The notes under the pieces: model-generated
The model's input: the letters and a program-made list of their open reading frames with translations, nothing else
The model's database searches: none
What the model was told of the DNA's origin: nothing
Shown: positions 36,888 to 45,416 of the stretch, one piece after another
Numbering within the stretch: the first letter of the stretch is position 1
Layout of the letters: each line of letters begins with the position of its first letter
Program-made: the position numbers and the translations under genes
From: Pseudofrankia saprophytica
GTDB taxonomy: Bacteria; Actinomycetota; Actinomycetes; Frankiales; Frankiaceae
Length of the DNA: 64,000 nt
NCBI RefSeq assembly: GCF_000235425.2
Contig: NZ_KI912267.1
Location: 1,353,290 to 1,417,289 of the forward strand
Direction of reading: 5' to 3'

Positions 36888-37701
36888 TCGCAGAACCTTG
36901 GTCTGATTGTGGGCGTGTGTCGGTGACCGACGGGGACAGGAAGAGAAGTCACGGATGCGGCCCGCGGAGAGACTCGCGCGCCGCCGAGGGCCCGACGGCG
37001 ATGTCCTGACAGGGCACGCGGCCACCTTGCTCAGTGTTCGAATACGGCGCGGTTCTGATATCTCTCCGGACGGGACTGACGTTATCTCAGGCCGCCGACG
37101 CGACAGAAATGCGCCCGCGCTTGGATGTGCCGGGCGCACGCCGCAGGGATCCGCGTGGCGGGCGGCGACAGCACGGACTGCAAGGACCATCCGCTCTTGG
37201 TCCGTGGGTTCGGCGTTCAAATCCCCGGCGGCGCACCCGTTCCGACCTGGCCATATAGCCCGCGCCGCCCGACGAGTTGGTCGGGCATCCGGCGCCACAC
37301 CGCCCGCCGACTCGTCAGCCTGACTCCATGTGCCCGACCGGCGCTCCGCCCTTCAACAGATGACGCCCAATACGGCAGCCGTTGTTTTACGACCAGTTGG
37401 GTTTGGTGGCCTCGGTGTCGGTCGTGGTTAACCTCGGGTCCGAGTCTGGTGACCCGAACTACGGCTGTGATGTCAGGTGCCCCGCGAGCAGGGAACAGCA
37501 CACCGGCCGGCGTCGCCGTGGCTGGGTCTCGTGGTGTCTGACCGCCGACCGCCAAGCCGTCGCCGACGGGACCGGGCCGAGCCCGCCGCGCGGACCTCAC
37601 CCTTGGCGACTCAGTTTGACCTGCTGCTTGGTGACGTGCCCCTTTCCCCTTCGGTCCACCCGCGGGAGGGGCCCACAGCGGTGTCGTGAAGGTTGGGCAC
37701 C
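36888..37701. other. 0.8-kb intergenic region
   Basis: No gene I can support. It contains the conservon promoter region. A hairpin GGACCA / TGGTCC (37183-37202) followed by GTTCAAATCCCCGGC looks superficially tRNA-like, but no acceptor or D-arm pairs with it. Confidence 0.35.
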
Positions 37702-38397
37702 CTAGGCGAGGCCGGCGCGGGTCAGCCAGGTCGAGACCTGCTGGTCGGCGTCGGCGTCGGCGACGGTCTCGCCGAGTACGGCCAGGCCGTCGCGGATGGT
37801 GCCTCCGCGGCAGGCGCGGCCGTAGTCCTCGGCGGCCCTGCCCAGGCCGCTGACGGCGTAGGTGACGACCGGATGGACGATCTTGCCGGTGAAGTCGAGC
37901 GCTCCGGTGAACGTCCACATGATCATCGGTGGTCGTACGTTCCAGATGGGGCCGGCGAGCAGCACGACGTCGTACTGGGCGATGGATGGCAGCGGTTTGG
38001 CGATCGCCGGGCGTGCGTCGGCGTTCTGCTCGCGGACGTTGCGCGCCACCGTGGCTTCGTAGTCGTCCGGGTAAGGGTCAGCGGCCTCGATGCGGTGGAC
38101 GTCGCAGTCGATGCGGGCGGCGATGCTGCGGGCCAGCACCTCGGTGTTGCCGACCGTGAGGTTCCGGCGGCCGCCGTAGTAGTAGTTCTCGCCGGCCCGG
38201 GAGAAGTACGCCAGCAGCACCCGTCCCGACCGTGCGGAGTCAGGGGCGGCCGTCACGGTTGCGCTTCCTTTCGCGGTGGCATCGTCGCGGGCGCCCGGCT
38301 CCGGGTCGGATGCGGACGTGCAGCCGACGAGCGCGGCGCCAGCGGTGGCCGCCAGCGCCGCGCCGAGCAGCGCCCTGCGGGTCGAGAGCTCGCTCAT
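37702..38397 (-). CDS. Exported flavodoxin-like protein with Tat/lipoprotein signal
   Basis: 231 aa. The N-terminus has STRRALLGAALAATAG and a lipobox-like VGC, so it is probably exported by the Tat route and lipid-anchored. The mature part starts a flavodoxin fold with VLLAYFSRAGENYYYGG (FMN phosphate loop) and later YDVVLLAGPIWNVRPPMIMW. Start 38397 gives the signal sequence. It lies 23 nt downstream of the aldo/keto reductase gene and probably shares its transcript. Likely an FMN-dependent redox protein; the partner is unknown. Confidence 0.85.
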   Translation of the reverse strand: MSELSTRRALLGAALAATAGAALVGCTSASDPEPGARDDATAKGSATVTAAPDSARSGRVLLAYFSRAGENYYYGGRRNLTVGNTEVLARSIAARIDCDVHRIEAADPYPDDYEATVARNVREQNADARPAIAKPLPSIAQYDVVLLAGPIWNVRPPMIMWTFTGALDFTGKIVHPVVTYAVSGLGRAAEDYGRACRGGTIRDGLAVLGETVADADADQQVSTWLTRAGLA

Positions 38398-38420
38398 CGT
38401 CCCGCCGGCCCGTGCGACGG

Positions 38421-39308
38421 TCAGGCTTCGGGGATGTCGCGGCCGAAGGCCTGGAGGGTGACGTCCTCGGGCTCGGGGCCGCCGCGGACACCGGTGTCCA
38501 GAGCATCGAGCGCGTCGAGCTGGGCCGGGGTGAGGTCGAAGTCGAACACGTCGAAGTTCTCGGCGATACGGGCGGGCTTGGTCGACTTCGGGATGACCGA
38601 TCGGCCCTGCTGCAGGCCCCAGCGCAGCATGACCTGCGCGGGGGACTTGCCGTGCTCGGCGCCGATCGCGGCGATCGTCGGGTTTTCGAACGTGCTGATG
38701 GCGCCCTCCTTGCCGCGGTAGGAGGTGATGCCGCCGATGGGCGACCACGCCTGAGTGAGGATGCCGTGCCCCGCATCGGCGGCCTGGACGGCGGGCTGCG
38801 TGAAGTACGGGTGGACCTCGACCTGGTTGACCGCCGGCACGACATCAGTTGCCTTGAGCAGGGCGTCTAGATGGTCGGGCATGAAGTTGCTGACACCGAT
38901 CGCGCGGACCTTCCCCTCGGCCAACAACTTCTCCAACGCCTGGTAAGCGGCCACGGTCCGGTCGAACGCCGAGGGCAGCGCCTGGTGGAGGATGAACAGG
39001 TCGATGACGTCGACACCGAGCTTGCCAGCGCTCTTGTCATACGCGTGCAGCGTCTGCTCGTAGCCGTAGTCGGAGATCCAGACCTTCGTCTCGATGAACA
39101 CCTGCGACCGGTCCACGCCGGAATCGGCGATCGCCTGCCCGACCTCGCGTTCGTTGCCGTAGGCGGCGGCGGTGTCGACGTGCCGGTACCCGGTCTCCAG
39201 CGCTGCCTGAACCGCGGCGACAGTCGCCCGCGGAGGGGTCTGGAACACGCCGAAGCCGATGGCGGGCATCTCGACCCCGTTGTTGAGGGTCAAGGTCGTG
39301 ACGGTCAT
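38421..39308 (-). CDS. Aldo/keto reductase
   Basis: 295-aa NADPH-dependent carbonyl reductase. The tetrad residues are visible: Asp and Tyr in GYRHVDTAAAYGNE, Lys in FIETKVWISDYG, His in FILHQALPSAF. The NADPH-binding C-terminus has SVIPKSTKPARIAENFDVFDF. Start 39308 was chosen for GAGG 6 nt upstream. It sits between a flavodoxin-like gene and an Xre regulator, all on the minus strand. This trio is plausible as an aldehyde or quinone detoxification unit. Confidence 0.93.
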   Translation of the reverse strand: MTVTTLTLNNGVEMPAIGFGVFQTPPRATVAAVQAALETGYRHVDTAAAYGNEREVGQAIADSGVDRSQVFIETKVWISDYGYEQTLHAYDKSAGKLGVDVIDLFILHQALPSAFDRTVAAYQALEKLLAEGKVRAIGVSNFMPDHLDALLKATDVVPAVNQVEVHPYFTQPAVQAADAGHGILTQAWSPIGGITSYRGKEGAISTFENPTIAAIGAEHGKSPAQVMLRWGLQQGRSVIPKSTKPARIAENFDVFDFDLTPAQLDALDALDTGVRGGPEPEDVTLQAFGRDIPEA

Positions 39309-39426
39309 GACGAACCTCATCTCACTCGGATGACACGCCGATCCACGCCGCGACGGCGGGTCGGCCCGGACAGCCCGGACGGCCCGGGCTGGCTGTCGCT
39401 GGCCTACCCGGTGACGCGCGAATCGT

Positions 39427-40344
39427 TCAGGGCCTGGCGGTGCGCGAGTTCTCCCAGGCCGCGCCGCTGCCGGGCAGGGTGCGACTGCCGGCCCAGCTGG
39501 CCAGGAACCGCAGCGCATCCTGTGCCGGGGAGTCCGGCGCGGCGGTGAACACGTTGAGGTTCATGCCGATGTCTCCCGGCAGCAGGAGCACCTGGTAGGC
39601 GAGCTCGATCTCGCCGACAACCGGATGACGCAACTTTTTGGTACCCGCGACGTGGTGACGCACGTTGTGCGATGCCCATCGGATGCGGAACTCCTCGCTG
39701 CGGGTGGACAGCTCTCCCACGAGATCCGACAGCGGCTTGTCGTACGGGTGGCGACCGGCTTCGGTTCGCAGGCTGGCGACGATGTCGCCCGCGGCTGTGG
39801 GCCAGTCGACGAAGAAGTCCCGCGCTCTCGGATTGAGGAAGGTGAACCGTGCGACGTTCGGCGGCTGCACGGTCTCGGCGTGGATGTCGCTGTACAGCGC
39901 ACGGGCAAGCTTGTTCGACGCGAGAATGTCGCGACGGCCGTTGCGCACATCCGCCGGCGCGTCGGTGATCGCGTCGAGCACCTGCTGAATACCTGCCGGC
40001 ACCCGCGTCCGCTCAGCGCCCGCTCGGGATCGGGCGGAAGCGGTGGCGTTCGCCGCACGGGCCAGGTGGAACAGGTGCTCACGCTCGGCCTCGTCGAGCT
40101 GCAACGCGCCGGAAACCGCGTCCAGCACCGATTCGGAGACCCCGACGAGGTTCCCACGCTCCAGGCGGGTGTAGTAGACGACGCTGACGCCGGCGAGGGC
40201 CGCGACCTCCTCCCGGCGCAGGCCGGGCACGCGGCGGTTGCCACCGAACGCGACCAGCCCCGCCTGTTGCGGGGACAGCCGCGCCCGCCGCGAGGTCAGG
40301 AACTCGCGCACCTCGCCGCGGTGGTCACCGGCGCTCCCTGTCAT
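39427..40344 (-). CDS. XRE-family regulator with MmyB-like ligand domain
   Basis: 305 aa. The N-terminal helix-turn-helix (RVPGLRREEVAALAGVSVVYYTRLERG) is the classic MmyB/Xre type. A C-terminal MmyB-like ligand-binding domain follows (LARALYSDIH, NVARFTFLNPRARDFFVDW, GRHPYDKPLSDLVGELSTRSEEF, LNVFTAAPDSPAQDAL). ATG 40344 was chosen from the family N-terminus GEVREFLTSRRARLSP. It is upstream of and in line with the aldo/keto reductase gene, its likely target. Confidence 0.92.
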   Translation of the reverse strand: MTGSAGDHRGEVREFLTSRRARLSPQQAGLVAFGGNRRVPGLRREEVAALAGVSVVYYTRLERGNLVGVSESVLDAVSGALQLDEAEREHLFHLARAANATASARSRAGAERTRVPAGIQQVLDAITDAPADVRNGRRDILASNKLARALYSDIHAETVQPPNVARFTFLNPRARDFFVDWPTAAGDIVASLRTEAGRHPYDKPLSDLVGELSTRSEEFRIRWASHNVRHHVAGTKKLRHPVVGEIELAYQVLLLPGDIGMNLNVFTAAPDSPAQDALRFLASWAGSRTLPGSGAAWENSRTARP

Positions 40345-40472
40345 GCGTCCGACGGTAGGCGCCGGTTCGGCGGCGTGGGAGTCACCGCTGGTATCCCTCA
40401 CCGCCGTGTCTCCTCCCATCCATCCGGGCAGGTCGGTGTCTCCACCTCGTTTCCTGAGCGTCACCGCGGCGG

Positions 40473-41165
40473 CTATACCGCCGGGAGCGTCAGCCGGTAG
40501 ACGAGACCGGCCATGTCGTCGGTCACATAGATCGACCGGTCAGGTCCGGGAACCGCGTCGACGGAGCGCCCCCAGCGGGAACCATCGGCGTCCTGGAACC
40601 CCGTGACGAGCACCCGCGCCTGCGTGAGGACCTTGCGGTCCTCGTCCCACGCGCTGTAGGCGACGTAGGGCTCTCGGGGCGGCTGGCGGTTCCACGATCC
40701 ATGTGCCGTGATCAGTGCGCCGTTGTCGAGCGCGTCGGGAAGAGTGGAGCCCGTGGTGAACACGAAACCAACCGGCGCGCTGTGAGCGGGCAGACCCAGC
40801 TGCGTTCGGCCGATGCGATCGCAGTCAAGCGCGTCCCCATCCGCGTTGCTGGTCGGATCGTTCACGTAGCCGAGGTTCGCCAGGTCGTCCGGCCCCCGCG
40901 AGTCCGGCACGCAGTAGGGCCAGCCCATGTCGGTGCCGGGGGTGATCCGCGAGACCTGGTCGTTGGGGTGCTCGTTGATGTAGGCGCGGACCGTCTGCCC
41001 GTATTGCCCACTGGAATCCCGAAACGGGTATGGCTGGTTGTCGGCCTGGTTGATGGCGGCGAACAGCGTGCCGTCGGGAGCGAAGGCCAGACCCTCGCCG
41101 TTGCGCACACCGACCGCGAGCGTCCGACCGCCCCACCCGTCCAGTCCCACCTGGTTACTGATCAT
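40473..41165 (-). pseudogene. 3' fragment of a sorbosone/glucose dehydrogenase-type gene
   Basis: About 230 residues match the C-terminal part of PQQ-dependent sugar dehydrogenase/L-sorbosone dehydrogenase beta-propellers: GVRNGEGLAFAPDGTLFAAI, EHPNDQVSRITPGTDMGWPYC, GFVFTTGSTLPDALDNGALI, GSWNRQPP, RSVDAVPGPDRSIYVTDDMAG. The first ~150-200 residues, including the signal peptide and first blades, are absent. The homology stops abruptly near 41165, and the DNA between there and the SDR gene is not coding-like. Interpreted as a truncated relic, though a short ORF from ATG 41165 could still be expressed. Confidence 0.7.
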
Positions 41166-41284
41166 GTCTGTGGCCCTGACGCGCGCGGCCCGCGGTCCGG
41201 CCCAAGTCCTCCCAAGGACCGCGGCCGGGCTATGGGCCGGGGCGTCGGCTGGACGGCTCGGCCCGCCGCCCGCGGTGGCGGTCG

Positions 41285-42121
41285 TCAGGCCGGTATGCCT
41301 GAGGTGCGCTTGATGAGGGTGTCGAAGACCCTGTCCGGCAGGATTCTGCTGAGGAAAATGAGCGGGCGGGCGCCGAAACCGACGGTGTAGCGGGTGCGGG
41401 GGCGGCGGGCGGTGGCGGCCTTGATGACGGCGTCGGCGATGACGGTGGGCGGCGAGGTCCGGCGCGCGTCGGGCCGCGAGCCCTCCTCCAACGAGGTGGC
41501 GATGGCGTCGGCCTGTGCCGCGTAGGGTCCCTGCCCCGAGGTGGCGCGGAGCTTGTCCGCGGCGATGGCGCCCCACTCCGTTCGGATCAGACCGGGCTCG
41601 ATGAGGATGACGTCGATGCCGAACCGCTTCAGCTCCAGGCGCATGGCGTCGCTGAGACCTTCGACGGCGAACTTGCTGGCGTGGTACCAGGCGCCCAGGG
41701 GGGTGGCGAACCGCCCGCCCATCGAGCTGATGTTGACGATGGTGCCGCTGCCCTGGGCGCGCATGGCCGGCAGCACCGTCCGCGTGAGGTGCGCGAGCCC
41801 GAACAGGTTGACGTCGAGCTGCGCGCGGGCCTCGGACATCGGGACGTCCTCGACCGCGCCATACGAGCCGTACCCGGCATTGTTCACCAGGACGTCGATG
41901 CGGCCCTCGGCCGCGAGGATCTCCTTGACGGCTTTCTGGGTGGACACCTCGTCGGTGACGTCGAGGGCGATGGTGTGCACGCCCGTGGCGGCGAGCTCCG
42001 CCATCCGGTCGACGCGCCGGGCGGCGCCGTACACGACGAAGCCGGCCTCGTGGAGGCAACGGGCCGTGTTCTCACCGATGCCTGAGGAGGCGCCGGTGAC
42101 CAGGGCGACCTTGCGGGCCAT
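41285..42121 (-). CDS. Short-chain dehydrogenase/reductase
   Basis: 278-aa classical SDR. Cofactor loop TGASSGIGENTA, NNAGYG, catalytic Ser in NISSMGG, and Tyr/Lys in WYHASKFAVEGL (YxxxK). The Arg pair at the end of beta-2 (GAARRVDRM) favours NADPH. The start overlaps nothing and faces the divergent TetR gene over three operator-like palindromes, so it is likely repressed by that regulator. Substrate unknown. Confidence 0.93.
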   Translation of the reverse strand: MARKVALVTGASSGIGENTARCLHEAGFVVYGAARRVDRMAELAATGVHTIALDVTDEVSTQKAVKEILAAEGRIDVLVNNAGYGSYGAVEDVPMSEARAQLDVNLFGLAHLTRTVLPAMRAQGSGTIVNISSMGGRFATPLGAWYHASKFAVEGLSDAMRLELKRFGIDVILIEPGLIRTEWGAIAADKLRATSGQGPYAAQADAIATSLEEGSRPDARRTSPPTVIADAVIKAATARRPRTRYTVGFGARPLIFLSRILPDRVFDTLIKRTSGIPA

Positions 42122-42281
42122 GACGGTTCCTTTCTAGGGAAGACGGAGGGGTGGCGATCGCCGACGTCAGAAGTCGGGTCGACCCACGCGACCGCGTCGG
42201 TGGCCTTCATGACACGTCCCTCCGGTGCGAAGTGGGTCGTTGGACATCACCGACGAGCCTCGGTTCCCGGCAAACTGGAAC

Positions 42282-42342
42282 AGACCATCGGTCTCTTACA
42301 AGATAAGAGACCGATGGTCTGTAGTCAAGAGACCGCCGGTCT
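42282..42342. promoter_or_regulatory. Three AGACC-N3-GGTCT operators
   Basis: AGACCATCGGTCT (42282-42294), AGACCGATGGTCT (42308-42320) and AGACCGCCGGTCT (42330-42342) are perfect palindromes with a 3-bp centre. The first two also form a 17-bp inverted repeat with each other. They lie between the SDR and TetR start codons. This is a classic TetR autoregulatory layout. Confidence 0.8.
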
Positions 42343-42356
42343 CCTAGACTGGGTGC

Positions 42357-43040
42357 ATGGCAGGCTTCCAGCGCGCGCGCAGCGAGGTGCAGCGCACCGA
42401 ACGCCGGGAGGGCATCCTGCGCACGGCGGCCGCGATGCTCGACGAGATGCCCGTGTCGGCGATGAGCCTCAACGAGCTCAGCCGCCGCGTGGGACTGGCG
42501 AAGTCCAACGTCCTGCGCTACTTCGAGTCGCGCGAGGCCGTCCTGCTCGACCTGCTGGCCAGCACCGCCGCCGGGTTCCTCGTCGAGATCACCGAGAAGC
42601 TCCCGCCGACGGTCGACCCGTTCGCCCCGCTACCCGCTCGGGCAGGCGAGCTGGCGTCCGGCCTCGCCGCGTCGTTCGACGCCCATCCGATGCTGTGCGA
42701 ACTGATCAGCGCCCAGGCCGCCGTCCTGGAGCGGAACGTCTCCACAGATGTCGCACTCCGCTACAAGCGGGGGGCGCGGGACAGCCTGGTCGGGCTCGCC
42801 GCCCTGCTGCGCGGTCTCGTTCCCGAGCTCGACGAGCCGCGATCGGCGCAGGCGGCCGGTCTGGTCATCGCTCTCGTCGGCGCCCTGTGGACCCGCGGCC
42901 ATCCCGCGCCGGCCCTGGTCGCCGCCTACGAGATCGACCCAGACCTGGCATTCATGAACCCGCCCTTCCGCGAGTCCCTGGACGCCGCGATCGGCACGGT
43001 CCTGCTCGGCCTTGCGGCACGGAGCGACGCCGCGGGGTAG
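42357..43040 (+). CDS. TetR-family repressor
   Basis: 227 aa. The N-terminal DNA-binding domain contains ILRTAAAMLDEMPVSAMSLN and ELSRRVGLAKSNVLRYFESREAV, with the recognition helix AKSNVLRYFES. The C-terminal domain resembles the tetracyclin-repressor C-terminal families of actinobacteria. It is divergent from the SDR gene with three matching operators in between. A simple inferred circuit: it represses itself and the SDR until a small, probably hydrophobic ligand binds. Confidence 0.93.
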   Translation: MAGFQRARSEVQRTERREGILRTAAAMLDEMPVSAMSLNELSRRVGLAKSNVLRYFESREAVLLDLLASTAAGFLVEITEKLPPTVDPFAPLPARAGELASGLAASFDAHPMLCELISAQAAVLERNVSTDVALRYKRGARDSLVGLAALLRGLVPELDEPRSAQAAGLVIALVGALWTRGHPAPALVAAYEIDPDLAFMNPPFRESLDAAIGTVLLGLAARSDAAG

Positions 43041-43292
43041 TCGCGCCCGCCCACCATCTGAACGCCGAGTATCCGAGTGCTGGGCGCGACCCGGCCCGGT
43101 CCGGGAGGGGGACGAGTCGCGCCCGTTGAGACGATCGGTGAAGATCGGTGAGGTTCGGCGGCGGCCCGGACGTCCGGCACGCTGGTCATCGCGTCGGTAG
43201 GGCCCACCGGGCGGGTGGCTGGCCCGTTCCTATTCGCCCAGGCCGCGGCCAGTACGTTGGCGGACCAGCTGAGCCGCGTTGTTCCACGGGTA

Positions 43293-43541
43293 CTAGAGCA
43301 GACTGACGTCGCACAGCCGCACGATGCCGTCATGATCGCCGCTGGCCAGCAGCCCATCCGGACCGAACGCCACCGACAGGACCGGGCCAGTGTGGCCCGT
43401 GGGGAAATCGCCGAGCGGGCGAGGCGCGTCCGGTGCGCTGGCGTCCCACAGCCGCATCGTGCCTCCGTCGCTGCCGCTGGCCAGCAGGCCGTTCGGACCA
43501 AATGCCATCGCCGAGAACACGCCGGTAAGGCTAGCGAGTAG
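43293..43541 (-). pseudogene. WD40-repeat gene remnant
   Basis: The frame encodes about two WD40 repeats: VFSAMAFGPNGLLASGSDGG, TMRLWDAS, GHTGPVLSVAFGPDGLLASG, DGIVRLCDVSLL. This is the end of an nSTAND-like or WD40 protein whose other repeats are missing. Upstream the same frame is closed by a TAG at 43542 and before that holds a separate 34-codon ORF (43542-43646, MIFTTGSQARDLLLYLGV). Interpreted as a 3' gene fragment. Confidence 0.65.
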
Positions 43542-43647
43542 CTACGACGTGCCAGCGAGGGTCTTCACCACGTTGCCGCCCTCGGCTCGACGCACACCGA
43601 GGTAAAGCAGCAGGTCGCGGGCCTGAGATCCTGTCGTGAAGATCATT

Positions 43648-43699
43648 ACGTCAACCCTCTAATACAAAGGTTGACGTCAGCCTCAGTCTTAGTTACCTT
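43648..43699 (+). promoter_or_regulatory. lcp promoter with inverted repeat
   Basis: TTGACG (43671-43676), 17 bp, then TACCTT (43694-43699) forms a good promoter. The -35 box lies in the right arm of a 9-bp perfect inverted repeat, ACGTCAACC (43648-43656) and GGTTGACGT (43669-43677). From 43668 on the sequence aligns with the promoter of the substrate-binding protein gene at 55582-55613 (AGGTTGACGTCA...CCTCAGT...CTTCCTCGC shared), and the likeness reappears around a relic ATG at 43789. Confidence 0.7.
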
Positions 43700-44030
43700 C
43701 CTCGCGAGTGATGCACCACACACTCGCGCGGCTCGGAGGGGTGTGACGCCGCCGCGCCCGGAGACCTGTATCGAAAAGCGGGGAACCCATGCGGTCACCA
43801 GGGAAGCCGCCATAAGCCATCGTTGGTGTCGGCCTGGGTCAATCCCAGCCCTGCCGTTCGGCGGGTTCTGGGAATCCGGGTTCGGTCGCATTCACAGTGC
43901 CGGGAACAACCGCACCGTAATGGCTGTCCCCACTCGTCGAACGAGTGTCCCCCACTTCTGTCGGCGTCCTGCGTCGACGTGCTCCAGCAGGCGTCTTCAG
44001 TGCCGTTGCCCTCGGGAAGCAGGTCAGGAA

Positions 44031-45242
44031 ATGAGCGAACTCAGCAGGAGACGTGTCCTGACTCTGGGCGCCGCGCTCGGTCTGGTCGGCGTCGGGGACG
44101 TGGTGGCTCCGACCTGGAGCTGGGCGGCGACGGGGTCCGTCGCCGGCACCGGCACCGGCACCGATCCCCAGTGGGTCTGGGACGACACCATCGACCGGGT
44201 GATGGCCTCGGTCATCGACAACGGTCAGGTGCCCGCGGTCAATGCGGCCATCCTTCCATGGACCAACAACAACGCTCCCCTCCCGACCGGGCTGCCGGCC
44301 GATCTCGCTTCCTACTTACAGCAGGCCACGAAGTTACCGTCGTGGGCCGACATGAGCCTGCTGCGTCGCGCGGCCGACTTCAACAGGCGCAAGGACACCT
44401 ATCTGTTCATGCTGTACGGGCTTGGCAGTGGAATCATGAGCACGGTCATCCCGCGCGAGGCCAGGGCGGTGTACTGGTCGGAGGGCAGCGCCGACATGAA
44501 AAGCCGTGCGGCGAAGACCTTCACCTTCGGATATGACCTCAGCCAGTCGAACGCGTTCGAGCCGAACGGGCAGTTCGTCGTCACCGCGAACAAGACGCGC
44601 ATGGTGCATGCCGCCGTCCGTCACCTCCTGCCGCAGTCACCGCAGTGGAAGGCGGCGGCGACCGAGAACGTCCCGATCAGCAACGGCGACATCCTCGTCA
44701 CCTTCCACAGCCTGGGCACGTTCGTGCACTCCAAGCTGCAGCAGTGGAAGGTCCCGATGTCGAAGGCCGACGAGAATGCCTTCCTCCACATGTGGCAGGT
44801 GGCCATCTCGCTGCTCGGCGTGAAGGACGAGTACATCCCCAAGACGTGGGCCGACACCCACGCCCAGTCGGCCCAGGTGCTCTCGCCGATCCTCATGCCC
44901 ACCACCGAGGGCAGAAATCTCGCCGAAGTCCTGCTCGGGCTCGTCTCGGAGGTCGACCTGGGCGTCACGCGCGGCTTCCTCAACGAGTTCGCCCGCTACG
45001 TGCTCGGCGACGCGGTCGCCGACTCGCTCGGGCTGCCACGCGACCTGGTCTCGGCCGGAATAATCAAGGTCGGCTGGCCGACGTACATCCTGTTCCGTGA
45101 GGGACTGCTCCCGATCATGCCGGTCAACTTCTACCTCTTCGACCAGTTCATACGAGCTGTGGCCATGGCGTTCCTCAACGGGGGCACCTCGACGCAGACC
45201 ACTCCCATCACGATCCCCGACATCAACCGTCCCGCGGCCTGA
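44031..45242 (+). CDS. lcp: Latex clearing protein (rubber oxygenase, DUF2236)
   Basis: 403 aa with a Tat signal (SRRRVLTLGAALGLVGVG, cleavage near residue 32), so it is exported. The body matches Lcp of Streptomyces sp. K30, a haem-b dioxygenase that cuts cis-1,4-polyisoprene into oligomers with aldehyde and keto ends. Key residues align with a constant offset of 5: Glu143, Arg159, Lys162, Thr163 and axial His193 correspond to Glu148, Arg164, Lys167, Thr168 and His198 of LcpK30. Motifs seen are STVIPREARAVYWSEG, SRAAKTFTFGYD and TRMVHAAVRHLLPQSPQW. ATG 44031 has AGGTCAGGAA upstream. It shares a promoter type with the binding-protein gene at 55.5 kb. The K83 equivalent is not obvious. Confidence 0.85.
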   Translation: MSELSRRRVLTLGAALGLVGVGDVVAPTWSWAATGSVAGTGTGTDPQWVWDDTIDRVMASVIDNGQVPAVNAAILPWTNNNAPLPTGLPADLASYLQQATKLPSWADMSLLRRAADFNRRKDTYLFMLYGLGSGIMSTVIPREARAVYWSEGSADMKSRAAKTFTFGYDLSQSNAFEPNGQFVVTANKTRMVHAAVRHLLPQSPQWKAAATENVPISNGDILVTFHSLGTFVHSKLQQWKVPMSKADENAFLHMWQVAISLLGVKDEYIPKTWADTHAQSAQVLSPILMPTTEGRNLAEVLLGLVSEVDLGVTRGFLNEFARYVLGDAVADSLGLPRDLVSAGIIKVGWPTYILFREGLLPIMPVNFYLFDQFIRAVAMAFLNGGTSTQTTPITIPDINRPAA

Positions 45243-45263
45243 CGCCCCTCGCCAGGCGCGCGC

Positions 45264-45299
45264 CAGCTGCCCCGCGGCGCCATGTCCGCGGGGCAGCTG
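45264..45299. terminator. Bidirectional terminator between lcp and acyl-CoA dehydrogenase
   Basis: Perfect 14-bp stem CAGCTGCCCCGCGG / CCGCGGGGCAGCTG with an 8-nt loop, between convergent genes. Two copies of an 18-bp direct repeat (CCGCCCGCCCAGACGGCG) follow at about 45353-45388. Confidence 0.85.
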
Positions 45300-45416
45300 A
45301 TGTGGCGGCGGGTCGGTCGCGCCGTGGTCATCACGTTCCGACGGACACGATCCCGCCCGCCCAGACGGCGCCGCCCGCCCAGACGGCGCCCTCCGCCCTT
45401 CGCGCGGCTGCTCGCG

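Noticed and set aside
37141-37260. tRNA-like segment with GGACCA/TGGTCC hairpin and GTTCAAATCCCC
   Set aside because: The T-arm has a mismatch, and no acceptor or D-arm pairs with it at tRNA spacing, so it is not called as a tRNA.
41286-42059. Extension of the sugar dehydrogenase frame across the SDR gene
   Set aside because: The frame is open only as an antisense-like shadow in GC-rich DNA; the SDR reading frame carries all catalytic motifs.
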